Shown here piece by piece: positions 1-13,865 of a stretch of DNA of 64,000 bases (position 1 is the stretch's first letter; each line of letters starts with the position of its first letter). The notes beneath the pieces were generated by a model that searched no databases, had not been told where the DNA came from, and saw only the letters and a list, made by a program, of their open reading frames with translations. The translations under genes and the position numbers were made by a program. This stretch comes from Tragulus kanchil (Eukaryota; Chordata; Mammalia; Artiodactyla; Tragulidae): NCBI GenBank assembly GCA_022376925.1, contig JAIOJX010000028.1:66987001-67051000 (forward strand), read 5' to 3'.

Positions 1-1461
1 AAATAAAATAATGATCAAGAATAGAGAGGTTGGGGCTTTTTCTTTGCTATTTTAACAGGCATAAAAGACAAATGCCCTGCAACCATCCTGAAATATTCTT
101 GTAACATTTGATCAAATATGAGGTCCTGACCTGAAAGAAGCTATAGACCTGAGAACACTTTTGGAGGTGATAGATATATTCACTATCTTGATTGTGGTAA
201 CTCTTTTGAGTATATAAACATGCCAGTATTTATCAAATTGTACACTTCAAGTATGTGCAAATATACATCAAGTATCTCAATAAAATTATCATTATTATAC
301 TAAAAAAAAGTAGTGATCCTGTCCTAAATCAAATAAGGAATCTTCACAGTTCTAATCCAGACAGAAGCACAGTAAGAGTTACTGATTGGCTGGCTGAGGA
401 TGGAGATTATCTTAACCTGCTTAATTTTCAAGGTATTTTAAATATAAATTGTTTAATACATACATTTAAATAAAAAATATATTTAAATACTTGAGTTTAG
501 AAAAGCAATATAAATCTTCAGAAAACTTTTATACTACAAAAGTTTCTGTCAATTGCAGAGGTAACTTGGGAAAAGATCAGGAAAGATCAGGAAAAGATCA
601 GGAAAATGCAAAGATTAGGAACCATTGTAAACTAGTATTTCCAAAATTTTCAGATTCTAGTTTTAAGAATATTTTAGGTATTTGGAAAAGAACATTAAGC
701 TACTGTAAATCCTTATTCAAAGAAGGTAACCTATAAATAAAAGACTGCAAGTGGAAATTGTGAGTGGAGTAGGCAGTTACCTTCATGGTCAGATTATAAA
801 GGTAACTGCTATGATTCCATAATTTCCCTCCCAAATCCAACAGTAAGGACTGAAATGACAATGTTATTAAATATAATTTTGAGCACTGATTACTTGCAGT
901 AAATACTCCCGATAAAACTGTTAACACCAGTGAATTAAAGTAACTTTAACAGGCTATGAACTGAAAGTACATGATGTAAAAAGCAAGATAGAAGCTTCCA
1001 GACAACATGAAAGTCCATGTGTCTGCTTTTTCAGAAACGGAAGTAATAGACTCATTTACACCTTCTCAGGATCAATCGCCACATTCAGATGCAGATAATA
1101 CTATGAAGATATGGAAAGTTGGAACCACTTCCCATTAGATGTTTCTGAACATAATTTTTATAGTTTAAAAATCTGAAAATATAATATTTTATATAAACTT
1201 AAATGTAGAAATAGAAATTTAAAAATTCACCAAGAGCAGTGTATTCAGCAGAACTTGAGGGAAGACATTGGGATAATTTTTAAGTAGAAGAACAAAAGGT
1301 TTCAAAGACTTTACCAGTCCAGAAAGCTAGTCCACAGTAAGTATGAGTATCACCTTTAAATTATTTCAGTTATTTTAAGAGAACACATCTTATTAATATG
1401 AAATTCCCAACTGGGTAATGCTGGTGATATTATTAATGCTACATTTTGTTGCATTTATTTT
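1..1461. other. Intergenic, AT-rich, with an old L1 3' end
   Basis: No gene is seen. Around 130-311 the sequence reads like the 3' end of an old mammalian L1 on the plus strand: a 'tgatagatatattcactatc' type block, then 'aaattgtacacttcaa', then 'ctcaataaaatt' and an A-rich run. The short open frames here have no recognisable content. The remainder holds nothing I can name. Confidence 0.5.
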
Positions 1462-1680
1462 TAAAAAATGTTTATTGATTTGGCTATGTCAAGTCCTCTC
1501 TACATCACGCGCGATCTTGCAGTGCTGGGTGTGCACTCTGTGGTCACAGGCTCTGTAGCTGCAAAGCTCAAGCTCAGCTGCTCTGAGACAGGTGGCATCT
1601 CAGTCCCCCGACCAGGAGCCGAACCCTCGTCCCCTGCATTCCAAGATGGATTCCTAACCACTGGACCACCGGGAAAACCC
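1462..1680 (-). mobile_element. tRNA-derived SINE (CHR-2-like), diverged
   Basis: On the minus strand this starts with a 'gggttttcccggtggtccag' block. That is the usual 'cttccctggtggtccagtgg' head of ruminant and cetartiodactyl tRNA-Glu-type SINEs, and it contains the Pol III A box. A B-box-like 'ggttcggctcc' follows. The copy is diverged and is followed by an A-rich tail at its plus-strand left end. Confidence 0.8.
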
Positions 1681-2326
1681 TTGTTGTATTCATTTCAATT
1701 TATTTAGCTTTTCAGTAATGTTTCATTTTATTTGCAGTTGTACCATAACTAAAGTATTTGCCATCATTAAGAGACTGTAAACATAATATTAATTAATTTG
1801 TATAGTGTTGTGATGTTTGTGTGACTTGTGATATTTAGTTATATAATTTTATAATCATTTTAATTCAACTAATTATAAATAATTATGCTACAATATTAAT
1901 GACATTGTACATAATACAAATAATTAATAGTTCAAATACATACAATTAAAGCATTTTAACATATTATACGTGCATTATTTGTAAAACTTTTTTGTTTTTG
2001 TAACAACACTTAGCTCTGATACACTACTTCTGTCCTAAACTTGTGAAACAAGTGTTTTGTTTTATTTTTAAAATGATTAAGAAATGTTATAACAAAACAT
2101 TATGTGCACATAGATCTCTTTAAAAGTAAAACTAAACTCTTTTAGAAAACATAATATAATTAGATCTTATATTTTAAAGATATATTCTGAAATGGTAATT
2201 GAATTTGAGCACATAGTAGACTAATAAAACATGAACTGCTAAGAGCCAACAAAGGTTTTAAATGTAAATTCCTGCTACTATAGTCACAATTTCAGTCAGT
2301 GAAAATATATTTTAAAAAGCTCTCTG
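1681..2326. other. AT-rich intergenic stretch
   Basis: Very AT-rich sequence with no repeat family, exon or RNA gene that I can recognise. Confidence 0.5.
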
Positions 2327-2613
2327 GGGGCTTCCCTGGTAGCTCAGTGGTAAAAAGTTTGCCTGGCAATGCAGGAGACAGGTTTCATCCTGGATCTGGG
2401 AAGATCCCACATGCTGTGAAGCATAACTAAGCCCTTGAGCCACAACTTTTGAGCCTGTGCCCTAGAGCCCGAGTTCCACAACAAGCGAAGTCACTGCAAC
2501 AAGAAGCCCGCTCACCTCCATTAAAGAGTAGTCCCCACTCCCTGCAACTAGAGAAGAGCCCGTGGCAGCTGTGAAAACCCAGAATAGCCGAACATAATAA
2601 ATTAATAAATTTT
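2327..2613 (+). mobile_element. tRNA-derived SINE (CHR-1-like)
   Basis: It opens with 'gggcttccctggtagctcag', runs through a tRNA-like head, then through a series of 'gagcc...' repeats, and ends in an 'aataaattaataaa' tail. A better-preserved relative lies at 21662-22029. The B box is mutated, so the copy looks old. Confidence 0.8.
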
Positions 2614-3284
2614 TAAAAAACCCTCTGTAAGTGGTAATTTCCCACTATTGTTTAATAGCCATTAATATGCTATGCATTTTCCACCTAGTGCTAGCCTCAC
2701 TATCAGCTCAAATTGATATTTTTAAAAGGATGAGAAATGTCACTAGTCAAGCAAATCTTCCTGGATCATCAGTTTTGTTGCAAGATTTGGAAAGCACAGA
2801 GTCACAAAAGGAATTATTAAACTAGTATGATTTAAAACATTGTTTTTATATTAAGACAAATACTGATACCATGGAGATAAGAATAAGTCCCCAAATCTGA
2901 AGAATTAAACAGGAGACGTCAAACATGTTTGATACACTTCTGCCACCTGGGACACTCCCGCTCTTCTCAGGTCCTAGGAGGCCTTTCAAGAGAAAGTTTG
3001 AGTAGGGCTGTTGGGCTGTTCCTCTTGCTCACTGAACTGTCAACTACACATCTTACTCTGCATGATACAACCCAAATGTTGCTTTTTTGATTAATTTCCA
3101 CTGGTAATGAGAATGTCTTATGAATCCAGCATTTTAATATACATTTCAAGAGACGTTCAAGGATAAGGCACAGTCATTGAGGAAAGAAAGAAAGCAGAGT
3201 AACTTTTGTGGCATATAGGATTCAATAAGCATTAAGGACAGATGCATAGAAAATAAGCACATAGGACAGATGTACACAAAATAA

Positions 3285-3340
3285 TGTGTGTGTGTCACTC
3301 AGGTGTGTCTGACTCTTTGTGATCCCGTTTTGGTCCATAG
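3285..3340 (+). mobile_element. BovA SINE fragment (copied at 4385-4440)
   Basis: The piece 'cactcaggtgtgtctgactc' followed by 'tttgtgatcc' matches the characteristic BovA/Bov-tA motif (cactcag-tgtccgactctttgcgaccc). Only about 55 bases remain. The second copy lies exactly 1100 bases downstream and belongs to duplicated block 1. Confidence 0.7.
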
Positions 3341-3603
3341 TAAACCTTAATAAATATTCATAAACTAATCATTCTCCTTCAAAAGACTCACTTATCTACA
3401 GTGGTTGCAGATAATGGTCTCTTTACTAGAAAACTAAAATGCTAATTTTGTTCTGAGAAACAAAAAACTTAAAAGCAAATTTGCTCTTAAAGAGTCTAAT
3501 TTCAGGTAGTCTATTTGAATCATGTCCTCTATGATAATTGAGGATATTTAATGATAATTTTAATAATGATTATGTGACTTACAATCATATAAGTGTTGCA
3601 TTC

Positions 3604-3765
3604 TCTTTTTTAAAATTTTTATTTAACTTTTAACTTTTACAGGGCTTTGTTGTTTACAGATATGTATGTTCCCAGATTAGTCATATGTATATCCCCCCCA
3701 TCCCACCTCTCCAGACTGTCTCACAGCACCCCTGCAGGATTCCCTTTTCTCACAGGAATGCAGCA
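3604..3765 (-). mobile_element. L1 3' fragment (copied at 4704-4865)
   Basis: On the plus strand this reads 'gtttacagatatgtatgttc' and 'ccagattagtcatatgtata', the same as 13915-13965, where it adjoins L1 ORF2 sequence. It is therefore an L1 3' piece in minus orientation. A duplicate lies at +1100. Confidence 0.65.
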
Positions 3766-5784
3766 TTCTTAACCTTCATTCACAGAGTAAGAAATCACAG
3801 TATTTGAGTTTGAACAAATATCAGTTATTACTATGATAGAATATGTACTTCTTACTCAACCTGTCCAGCTCTAATTCAATTATGTGATATGTAACTATCC
3901 ATTTTACCTACTTAACTGTTTATTCAGCAGAGTAAAGAGATATCAACCTAAGTAGCTTAGCCACCAAGTGGCTTTTACCTAAGATTGCTTTATAGACATT
4001 GTTGGATTCTAATTGCAGAGTAGATAACAATTGAATGAAATGAATGAAAATCACCCAGAATGAATGAATTCTTAGCTAAAGTATATCATGTACCACTTGA
4101 AAAACACAACTTGGGCTGTTCCTCTTGCTCACTGAACTGTCAACTACACATCTTACTCTGCATGATACAACCCAAATGTTGCTTTTTTGATTAATTTCCA
4201 CTGGTAATGAGAATGTCTTATGAATCCAGCATTTTAATATACATTTCAAGAGACGTTCAAGGATAAGGCACAGTCATTGAGGAAAGAAAGAAAGCAGAGT
4301 AACTTTTGTGGCATATAGGATTCAATAAGCATTAAGGACAGATGCATAGAAAATAAGCACATAGGACAGATGTACACAAAATAATGTGTGTGTGTCACTC
4401 AGGTGTGTCTGACTCTTTGTGATCCCGTTTTGGTCCATAGTAAACCTTAATAAATATTCATAAACTAATCATTCTCCTTCAAAAGACTCACTTATCTACA
4501 GTGGTTGCAGATAATGGTCTCTTTACTAGAAAACTAAAATGCTAATTTTGTTCTGAGAAACAAAAAACTTAAAAGCAAATTTGCTCTTAAAGAGTCTAAT
4601 TTCAGGTAGTCTATTTGAATCATGTCCTCTATGATAATTGAGGATATTTAATGATAATTTTAATAATGATTATGTGACTTACAATCATATAAGTGTTGCA
4701 TTCTCTTTTTTAAAATTTTTATTTAACTTTTAACTTTTACAGGGCTTTGTTGTTTACAGATATGTATGTTCCCAGATTAGTCATATGTATATCCCCCCCA
4801 TCCCACCTCTCCAGACTGTCTCACAGCACCCCTGCAGGATTCCCTTTTCTCACAGGAATGCAGCATTCTTAACCTTCATTCACAGAGTAAGAAATCACAG
4901 TATTTGAGTTTGAACAAATATCAGTTATTACTATGATAGAATATGTACTTCTTACTCAACCTGTCCAGCTCTAATTCAATTATGTGATATGTAACTATCC
5001 ATTTTACCTACTTAACTGTTTATTCAGCAGAGTAAAGAGATATCAACCTAAGTAGCTTAGCCACCAAGTGGCTTTTACCTAAGATTGCTTTATAGACATT
5101 GTTGGATTCTAATTGCAGAGTAGATAACAATTGAATGAAATGAATGAAAATCACCCAGAATGAATGAATTCTTAGCTAAAGTATATCATGTACCACTTAA
5201 GAAAAATGCTGAATACTTTAACTGGGATGAAAGAAAATTTGCAATAAAGTTCCTTAATTTGGGATAGCTATTCTGTGGATGCATATGTTTAACTGCATTA
5301 TAAAATATCACTTCTAAAACACCATTATATTTGCTAACAGCATATTCTTAGGTCACAAAGTTATGATTCATATATATCAAGTCACTTAGCACTGCTGGCA
5401 AGTGCTTGCCAGCCTGAAATATAAAACAGAGAGGATAATAAAACTTTAACAAGCAGCAATAAAACTAATGAAATATAATCTCAAATATACTACTCTAATT
5501 CATCCAGAGAGGAAACACAATCACCCAATCCTGAGGATGAGGAAATGAAGCCAGGTCCATAAAAACACATATTCATCATAGTAACACGGGTCATTTTAGA
5601 ATTAGAACAGAAGAGAATTCTAGCTGCTTACATCAGTGTGATTATCATGGCCAAATAGATGAGGATGACAGGGTGAGACATCAGTTCACAAATGCTTATT
5701 TTGGCTCTGTATTTAAAGCTATGGAAATGAAAATGTTGATGTTATTTTTAATAGGGATAATCTTTCATGCTGAGGACAGAGAAA

Positions 5785-7966
5785 TTTCATGATAGATTGA
5801 ACAGCATTTAATAAGTTGTTATGACTTCCAAGATCAATATGTAAGTGGGTCACAAGTTTATTTACATATGGTTTGTATGTGCCAATAATAATCATGCAAT
5901 CAGGTCCACAATAGCTTCATGTTGATGTTTATTATTTTATCCCTTGAGGTTGTAATTTGACAATTGTGTGTTTCCCCTCCTTACTCCTTGTTATTCTTTT
6001 TATTATTATTATTATTATTTATCCTTATTCTTGTCTGCTTTTGACAACTTAGGATTCCAAATTTAAGAGTAAGGAAGGAAAGAGAAATAGAAAGGAAAGG
6101 AAAAGGAAAGAAGGAAGGAAGAGGGAAATACGGTTATATAAATCCTTTCTCTGTAACCTGATGCTTTGCACGCAAACGTGCTTTAAGTCAGCCAGCTAAA
6201 CAACAGAGAACAAACTTACCCCGAGATGAAATCAGATAGGCAACCTCTGTGATTGTGTGTATGGTATAGTTTACACAGATAAATAAATCAGGAACGAGAA
6301 ATTAGTCAACGGTCGCTTATTCTCAGAAGCATCAACAAAACAATTGGGAATTCTGTGCTTAGTTTCCAACTGATGAAGATTTAGAGAAGAATTAGAGGCA
6401 TTCATATCAATGATTGACTTCTATTATTCAAGCAGGCTGAGGAAATACATAATGTCAAGTGGGGTCAAATAATGAATAAGATTGGATATAGGATTCTGTT
6501 CAGGTGTATTTCAGGTGAGTAGAAATAAAGAGCAAGATGGTGTACAGAGATGTACAGCAGTAGGGAATTTTTATTAATCAAAAGGCAACCTAAATGGACT
6601 ATCAGGAATATTTTTCTAATAGAACTCATAAAGAGAATAGAGGAGTAAATTTTTCCTTTTTAAACCTAGGTTTTATCAGAGTAGAAAACAGAATATAAGG
6701 TTTAACTCTAATGCAATCAAGTTCATCTTATTTGCTTTCTGTTGTCTCATATTTTAAAAATATATGTGCACTTCTACCCAATGGTTTCATTTCGGTTTGG
6801 TTGGTAAGAATATTAACGGCCTCAAAATTCTCACGTTCAAAGACTTTCACTGTTTGCAACTTTTTGGCTCGTAAATGAGATAAAAAGGGAAAGGGTTTCA
6901 TGATAGATTGAACAGCATTTAATAAGTTGTTATGACTTCCAAGATCAATATGTAAGTGGGTCACAAGTTTATTTACATATGGTTTGTATGTGCCAATAAT
7001 AATCATGCAATCAGGTCCACAATAGCTTCATGTTGATGTTTATTATTTTATCCCTTGAGGTTGTAATTTGACAATTGTGTGTTTCCCCTCCTTACTCCTT
7101 GTTATTCTTTTTATTATTATTATTATTATTTATCCTTATTCTTGTCTGCTTTTGACAACTTAGGATTCCAAATTTAAGAGTAAGGAAGGAAAGAGAAATA
7201 GAAAGGAAAGGAAAAGGAAAGAAGGAAGGAAGAGGGAAATACGGTTATATAAATCCTTTCTCTGTAACCTGATGCTTTGCACGCAAACGTGCTTTAAGTC
7301 AGCCAGCTAAACAACAGAGAACAAACTTACCCCGAGATGAAATCAGATAGGCAACCTCTGTGATTGTGTGTATGGTATAGTTTACACAGATAAATAAATC
7401 AGGAACGAGAAATTAGTCAACGGTCGCTTATTCTCAGAAGCATCAACAAAACAATTGGGAATTCTGTGCTTAGTTTCCAACTGATGAAGATTTAGAGAAA
7501 AATTAGAGGCATTCATATCAATGATTGACTTCTATTATTCAAGCAGGCTGAGGAAATACATAATGTCAAGTGGGGTCAAATAATGAATAAGATTGGATAT
7601 AGGATTCTGTTCAGGTGTATTTCAGGTGAGTAGAAATAAAGAGCAAGATGGTGTACAGAGATGTACAGCAGTAGGGAATTTTTATTAATCAAAAGGCAAC
7701 CTAAATGGACTATCAGGAATATTTTTCTAATAGAACTCATAAAGAGAATAGAGGAATAAATTTTTCCTTTTTAAACCTAGGTTTTATCAGAGTAGAAAAC
7801 AGAATATAAGGTTTAACTCTAATGCAATCAAGTTCATCTTATTTGCTTTCTGTTGTCTCATATTTTAAAAATATATGTGCACTTCTACCCAATGGTTTCA
7901 TTTCGGTTTGGTTGGTAAGAATATTAACGGCCTCAAAATTCTCACGTTCAAAGACTTTCACTGTTT
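5785..7966. repeat. Tandem duplicated block 2 (1.07 kb x2)
   Basis: Copy A 5785-6855 is repeated as copy B 6896-7966 at offset 1111. A 40-base filler at 6856-6895 matches neither copy's continuation cleanly. Only two substitutions were noticed: g6389/a7500 and g6645/a7756. The block carries a TTA microsatellite and a GGAA-rich tract, both copied. Copy B overlaps copy A of the next block, so part of it occurs three times. Confidence 0.93.
5999..6125. repeat. TTA microsatellite and GA-rich tract (copied at 7110-7236)
   Basis: A (tta)n run of about 21 bases at 5999-6019 is followed by a purine tract of ggaaa/gaaa units at 6067-6125. Both recur unchanged 1111 bases later as part of duplicated block 2. 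The identical repeat lengths argue for a recent copy or an artefact. Confidence 0.85.
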
Positions 7967-10007
7967 CTCTCCAGTCTTGAAATTTTACTTTCTAGGTAAT
8001 ATATTTTCCATCTTTAAAATGTTAATTATTTATTTTATTACTTCCCTCTTAGGGGTGTCCTGAAAATAATACAAGAGAAAAATAAAAATAAAGTAAAATA
8101 ATGAGGTTTGGAATAGCTATCGATTGAAAAAGAGTTAACACTGCCATTTTATATTTAGTAATAAATGGCTGATCATTCTCTTTACTAAAAATAGAACCCA
8201 AACAGCAATGCCTTTAATATCTACCTGCTTTCACTGATTACTAATAATCCTATCAGTCTACGATGAGGGAGAGGGAACCTCAATACAAAGAGCATATACA
8301 TATAATATTTCTAATAGAAGAATGTTCTGTGAAATAGGAAAGCCAATGTAGGCCACGTTCTTGTTTAAATGGATAATTTGGGTTTTTCAGTCTGAAAACC
8401 TTTAAAAAAAAAAAAATTCTTTCATTATAAAGCATTCATATAGCGCCATCGTGTGGTAAACCAAGCACATGTCCGTTTATTTGGAAGAGTGTATGTAAAA
8501 AAAGTACCAAAAGAAAAAGTATGTGCTGTTTGCTTTGTTCCATGATGATAAACTTTATCTTCTGGAAAAGATCCTAGAAAGAATAAGCTGTAATAAACTT
8601 GTACGATAAATGTAAGCCCCAAGCACCTATTCAGCTGCAGGCCTGGAAAGTGTATGCTTGAATTCATAATAAAATCAAGGTTAGCTGAGAACCAAACAAA
8701 TAACATTTCCCATTTCAGAACTTTTCAATATTATGGGCATCAAATGCTAAAACAACAGACATGAAGCTGACCAAAGCACCTTCTCTAGTTCAGATAGCAA
8801 GAAGTAATTAGGGTAATTTTTTCTGTTCAGGTGTATTTCAGGTGAGTAGAAATAAAGAGCAAGATGGTGTACAGAGATGTACAGCAGTAGAATTTTATTA
8901 ATCAAAAGGCAACCTAAATGGACTATCAGGAATATTTTTCTAATAGAACTCATAAAGAGAATAGAGGAGTAAATTTTTCCTTTTTAAACCTAGGTTTTAT
9001 CAGAGTAGAAAACAGAATATAAGGTTTAACTCTAATGCAATCAAGTTCATCTTATTTGCTTTCTGTTGTCTCATATTTTAAAAATATATGTGCACTTCTA
9101 CCCAATGGTTTCATTTCGGTTTGGTTGGTAAGAATATTAACGGCCTCAAAATTCTCACGTTCAAAGACTTTCACTGTTTCTCTCCAGTCTTGAAATTTTA
9201 CTTTCTAGGTAATATATTTTCCATCTTTAAAATGTTAATTATTTATTTTATTACTTCCCTCTTAGGGGTGTCCTGAAAATAATACAAGAGAAAAATAAAA
9301 ATAAAGTAAAATAATGAGGTTTGGAATAGCTATCGATTGAAAAAGAGTTAACACTGCCATTTTATATTTAGTAATAAATGGCTGATCATTCTCTTTACTA
9401 AAAATAGAACCCAAACAGCAATGCCTTTAATATCTACCTGCTTTCACTGATTACTAATAATCCTATCAGTCTACGATGAGGGAGAGGGAACCTCAATACA
9501 AAGAGCATATACATATAATATTTCTAATAGAAGAATGTTCTGTGAAATAGGAAAGCCAATGTAGGCCACGTTCTTGTTTAAATGGATAATTTGGGTTTTT
9601 CAGTCTGAAAACCTTTAAAAAAAAAAAAATTCTTTCATTATAAAGCATTCATATAGCGCCATCGTGTGGTAAACCAAGCACATGTCCGTTTATTTGGAAG
9701 AGTGTATGTAAAAAAAGTACCAAAAGAAAAAGTATGTGCTGTTTGCTTTGTTCCATGATGATAAACTTTATCTTCTGGAAAAGATCCTAGAAAGAATAAG
9801 CTGTAATAAACTTGTACGATAAATGTAAGCCCCAAGCACCTATTCAGCTGCAGGCCTGGAAAGTGTATGCTTGAATTCATAATAAAATCAAGGTTAGCTG
9901 AGAAGGCCACAGGGAGCAAATAACATTTCCCATTTCAGAACTTTTCAATATTATGGGCATCAAATGCTAAAACAACAGACATGAAGCTGACCAAAGCACC
10001 TTCTCTA
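7605..10007. repeat. Tandem duplicated block 3 (1.18 kb x2)
   Basis: Copy A 7605-8787 is repeated as copy B 8821-10007. The offset moves 1216, 1213, 1220 because of small indels. These are 'tagggaattttta' against 'tagaatttta' near the start of B, and a short unequal patch near 8690/9903. A 33-base filler sits at 8788-8820. Frames of 62 and 93 codons appear in both copies only because of this duplication. Confidence 0.92.
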
Positions 10008-10556
10008 ATGTTATCCCATAGCCAGATCTTCTTCTAAAAGACCTATCACCTGTTCAAATTTTTTTTCCTTGTGTAACTATTTTCCAAAGTCACAAGTTAC
10101 AGTTAAAAGGATAATTTATAACAATAATTCTTTCTTTTATCTCACTAGAAACAATCTGGGGGACTGAATAAACAAGTTTCAATGTACATATGGGGCAAAT
10201 CAGATCAATTTAAAATGGAAATATTAAACACTTAGTTTAATATTGTACTTTTCTCACATCATTTGGATTTATTTTCAGAAGTATAAAATCAAACATTAAT
10301 TCTCTTCTAGTTAATTTTCAGTATCATCTCTAATACTGATTGATGAGTATAATTATTCAAATCATGATCACAATGAGATTATTTTAACAGACTTATATTT
10401 TACAAGTTAAAATTTTTCTTCCAAGGTCAGAACATGGAAATAAAAAACACAAGTTGGTGGGACTGATTATTGATTAAAATACAAAGGCCCTTTAAAAACT
10501 TTTAAAATTCTTTTCTCAGACATACGACATTACAAAAATTTAAATATAGCAAAGAC
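10008..10556. other. AT-rich intergenic stretch
   Basis: AT-rich sequence without a recognisable gene or repeat. Confidence 0.5.
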
Positions 10557-12849
10557 CACAGAGGAATGCTACTCTGTCAGTGATTGCCTTCACTTTAGAA
10601 AGTATTAAATGAGCTGGTGACACTTTTGCCTTTAACAGGTAGTGTAAAGAGAGAAAAATGGGGTCATGTAATTGTTTTAAGAAATGCCAAGAACTTTCAA
10701 ACATATTATTTCAGCTTACAGTTTTAAATACACCAATCAACTTTATGAGACAGAATCCTAGGGTTTTTTCTTCTTTTCCTTTGTCGATAAAACATCAACC
10801 CCAAGAGGTAAAGGAAATTAAGAGGTATAAGCGTCCAGTTACAAAATAAATTGAGTCATGGATATGAAATGTACAATGTGGAAAACATAGTCAACAACTT
10901 ATGTCCTATCTCTGTGTGGTGACATATTTTCAAAAAGCAGCAATCAGATTTCTTATCAGACTAAAAAGATATAGAACTATCAGTGGATATAAAATCAAAA
11001 AGAATATAACTATGAATCTAAATATTTGGTCTTATGCTGTCCATTTAATATAGCATCTTTCTACAACACATTGAGTTTATCATAATTCATATAAAATAAG
11101 TTTATACTGGTGAGATTTAGTAATAAAGAAGGATATCTATTTATGAGAAAAGAAAAAGTGACCTAGTAAGTAAATATTCTAATAGAAAAAGAAAAAAAAA
11201 TATGTTGAGTGGAGATGGAAATTAACTAACCCAAACATAAGATAAGCACTATTATTTTGGTTATGAGTGTCTATTATGGAAAACAAAACAAACTCAGTAA
11301 ATAGTTCTAATAAAACATATAGAAGCCCTAGAGAATTCCTGAATACTCTGAAAGAACTTAATAATTAAGGAAAGCGTAACCACATTAAGATCGATCCACA
11401 AATTACTTAACTGCCTGCCAAAATTCCACAAAAAATTAAATTCACCCAGCATGTGTTCTCATACAATAGAAGTACCCGGGGTATATGCCAATCATAGTGC
11501 TACAAACAGGAAGTCTGAATCTTCAGCCCTATGAATGACTTCCAATGAATAACATCAAGGTAGGCGTGCTGGTCATCTTTCTAGATACGTGTCTGTGGCC
11601 TTAAGGACATGGAAGAATGGAGGCAGTCTTCAGTCAACCTTCTTTGACTGCAACTGAAACTCCCTTGAGGTGGAGGCAGCAAAGGGCATCCAATTGTTAT
11701 CTAGTTAAGCACAGAGGAATGCTACTCTGTCAGTGATTGCCTTCACTTTAGAAAGTATTAAATGAGCTGGTGACACTTTTGCCTTTAACAGGTAGTGTAA
11801 AGAGAGAAAATGGGGTCATGTAATTGTTTTAAGAAATGCCAAGAACTTTCAAACATATTATTTCAGCTTACAGTTTTAAATACACCAATCAACTTTATGA
11901 GACAGAATCCTAGGGTTTTTTCTTCTTTTCCTTTGTCGATAAAACATCAACCCCAAGAGGTAAAGGAAATTAAGAGGTATAAGCGTCCAGTTACAAAATA
12001 AATTGAGTCATGGATATGAAATGTACAATGTGGAAAACATAGTCAACAACTTATGTCCTATCTCTGTGTGGTGACATATTTTCAAAAAGCAGCAATCAGA
12101 TTTCTTATCAGACTAAAAAGATATAGAACTATCAGTGGATATAAAATCAAAAAGAATATAACTATGAATCTAAATATTTGGTCTTATGCTGTCCATTTAA
12201 TATAGCATCTTTCTACAACACATTGAGTTTATCATAATTCATATAAAATAAGTTTATACTGGTGAGATTTAGTAATAAAGAAGGATATCTATTTATGAGA
12301 AAAGAAAAAGTGACCTAGTAAGTAAATATTCTAATAGAAAAAGAAAAAAAAATATGTTGAGTGGAGATGGAAATTAACTAACCCAAACATAAGATAAGCA
12401 CTATTATTTTGGTTATGAGTGTCTATTATGGAAAACAAAACAAACTCAGTAAATAGTTCTAATAAAACATATAGAAGCCCTAGAGAATTCCTGAATACTC
12501 TGAAAGAACTTAATAATTAAGGAAAGCGTAACCACATTAAGATCGATCCACAAATTACTTAACTGCCTGCCAAAATTCCACAAAAAATTAAATTCACCCA
12601 GCATGTGTTCTCATACAATAGAAGTACCCGGGGTATATGCCAATCATAGTGCTACAAACAGGAAGTCTGAATCTTCAGCCCTATGAATGACTTCCAATGA
12701 ATAACATCAAGGTAGGCGTGCTGGTCATCTTTCTAGATACGTGTCTGTGGCCTTAAGGACATGGAAGAATGGAGGCAGTCTTCAGTCAACCTTCTTTTGA
12801 CTGCAACTGAAACTCCCTTGAGGTGGAGGCAGCAAAGGGCATCCATTGT
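10557..12849. repeat. Tandem duplicated block 4 (1.14 kb x2)
   Basis: Copy A 10557-11697 is repeated as copy B 11710-12849 at offset 1152-1153. The differences are homopolymer-length changes such as 'gagaaaaatgggg' against 'gagaaaatgggg'. A 12-base filler separates the copies. No gene or repeat family is recognised inside. Confidence 0.93.
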
Positions 12850-13865
12850 ATGGATCTAAGTGTACCGTGTGGCTACAAGTGTCTAGTGCTGTTCAAAGAG
12901 TGACCCAAAGAACACAACAGGGTTAGTTATAGAAATTAAGCCTTTAGAAACCTGTGTAGCACTTGATGGACTGCTCTTCTGTCCAGTGATTCTATAATAA
13001 AACCTGTATGTGTTTTTTTGTGGTCACTGAGACAAATTACCATAAACGTGGAGGCTTAAAAGAGATTTATTCTCCCATAGTTCTGGAGACCACTCCAGTC
13101 ATCCTCTTTAAAAGGAGGGCCTTGAGCTAGTGAAGCATCTTTGCCAGCATAAGCAGAGAGCAGGAAGTGCTTGAGAGTTTACAGCCAGCACTGCCCCCCA
13201 GGATGGCTGCAAGCCAGCGTCTGACTGGTGAGGGGTTATGAAAGCCCAGCCACTTTGTCCTGAGTCAGGACAAGCCGTGCATTGTAACTTACATTCCAGA
13301 ATTCCTCTGCTGGATCAGGCTGTCACCACCCTTGCTTGAAATAGCACCCTTGCTGCTTACCTTCCCTCCCCAGCTTCCCTGGCTCCCTTACTAGTTTATC
13401 TGGGAGCACTTCCTTAATAAATTACTTACAGATGAATCCCTTGCTGGCTTACTGTCTCCTTATATTGAAGAAAATGACCTGTCACGAAGGGCATTTCACA
13501 AACAACTTCTTTAATGTCCCTTTAGACTGGAGAACCTAACCTAGGACAAAAGCTGTCCCGTACCTAGAGCAATTTGGCCATCTTTAATGAGGACTGAAGA
13601 AGCAGAATCAGATCACCCAGTTTAGGCTCTCTGGGCCTCCAGAGCCTCGTGAACTATTCCCTCTGCTTCTCTCTGCATGTCTGTTTTAGTTTTGTTTCTG
13701 TACACATCCATCTCTGCCATACTAGACATGACCATAACTTTCCATGTAAGCTTTTGGTCTCATTTATCATTTCTTTTCACTTAATAAAGTAACTTTCTTT
13801 AGTTTATTCATAAAATGTTTAATGTTTAACATAAAAGTTTATTTTGATGAACTTTATTTTTATTT
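12850..13865. mobile_element. LTR-like old sequence, family uncertain
   Basis: Sequence around 13020-13100 ('ggaggcttaaaagagattta' and 'ttctcccatagttctggaga') resembles a very common old mammalian LTR/MaLR motif. The stretch 13340-13450, with an AATAAA near 13413, resembles the 3' end of an LTR. I cannot assign a family or clean ends. The rest up to 13865 shows nothing recognisable. Confidence 0.35.

Larger units (their letters stand above)
3011..5198. repeat. Tandem duplicated block 1 (1.09 kb x2)
   Basis: Copy A 3011-4098 is repeated as copy B 4111-5198 at a constant offset of 1100. I saw no internal differences where I compared them. A 12-base filler (4099-4110) separates them. It resembles a noisy version of what follows copy B. 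The block holds a BovA fragment and an L1 fragment, both therefore present twice. It is probably an unmerged contig overlap. Confidence 0.93.
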
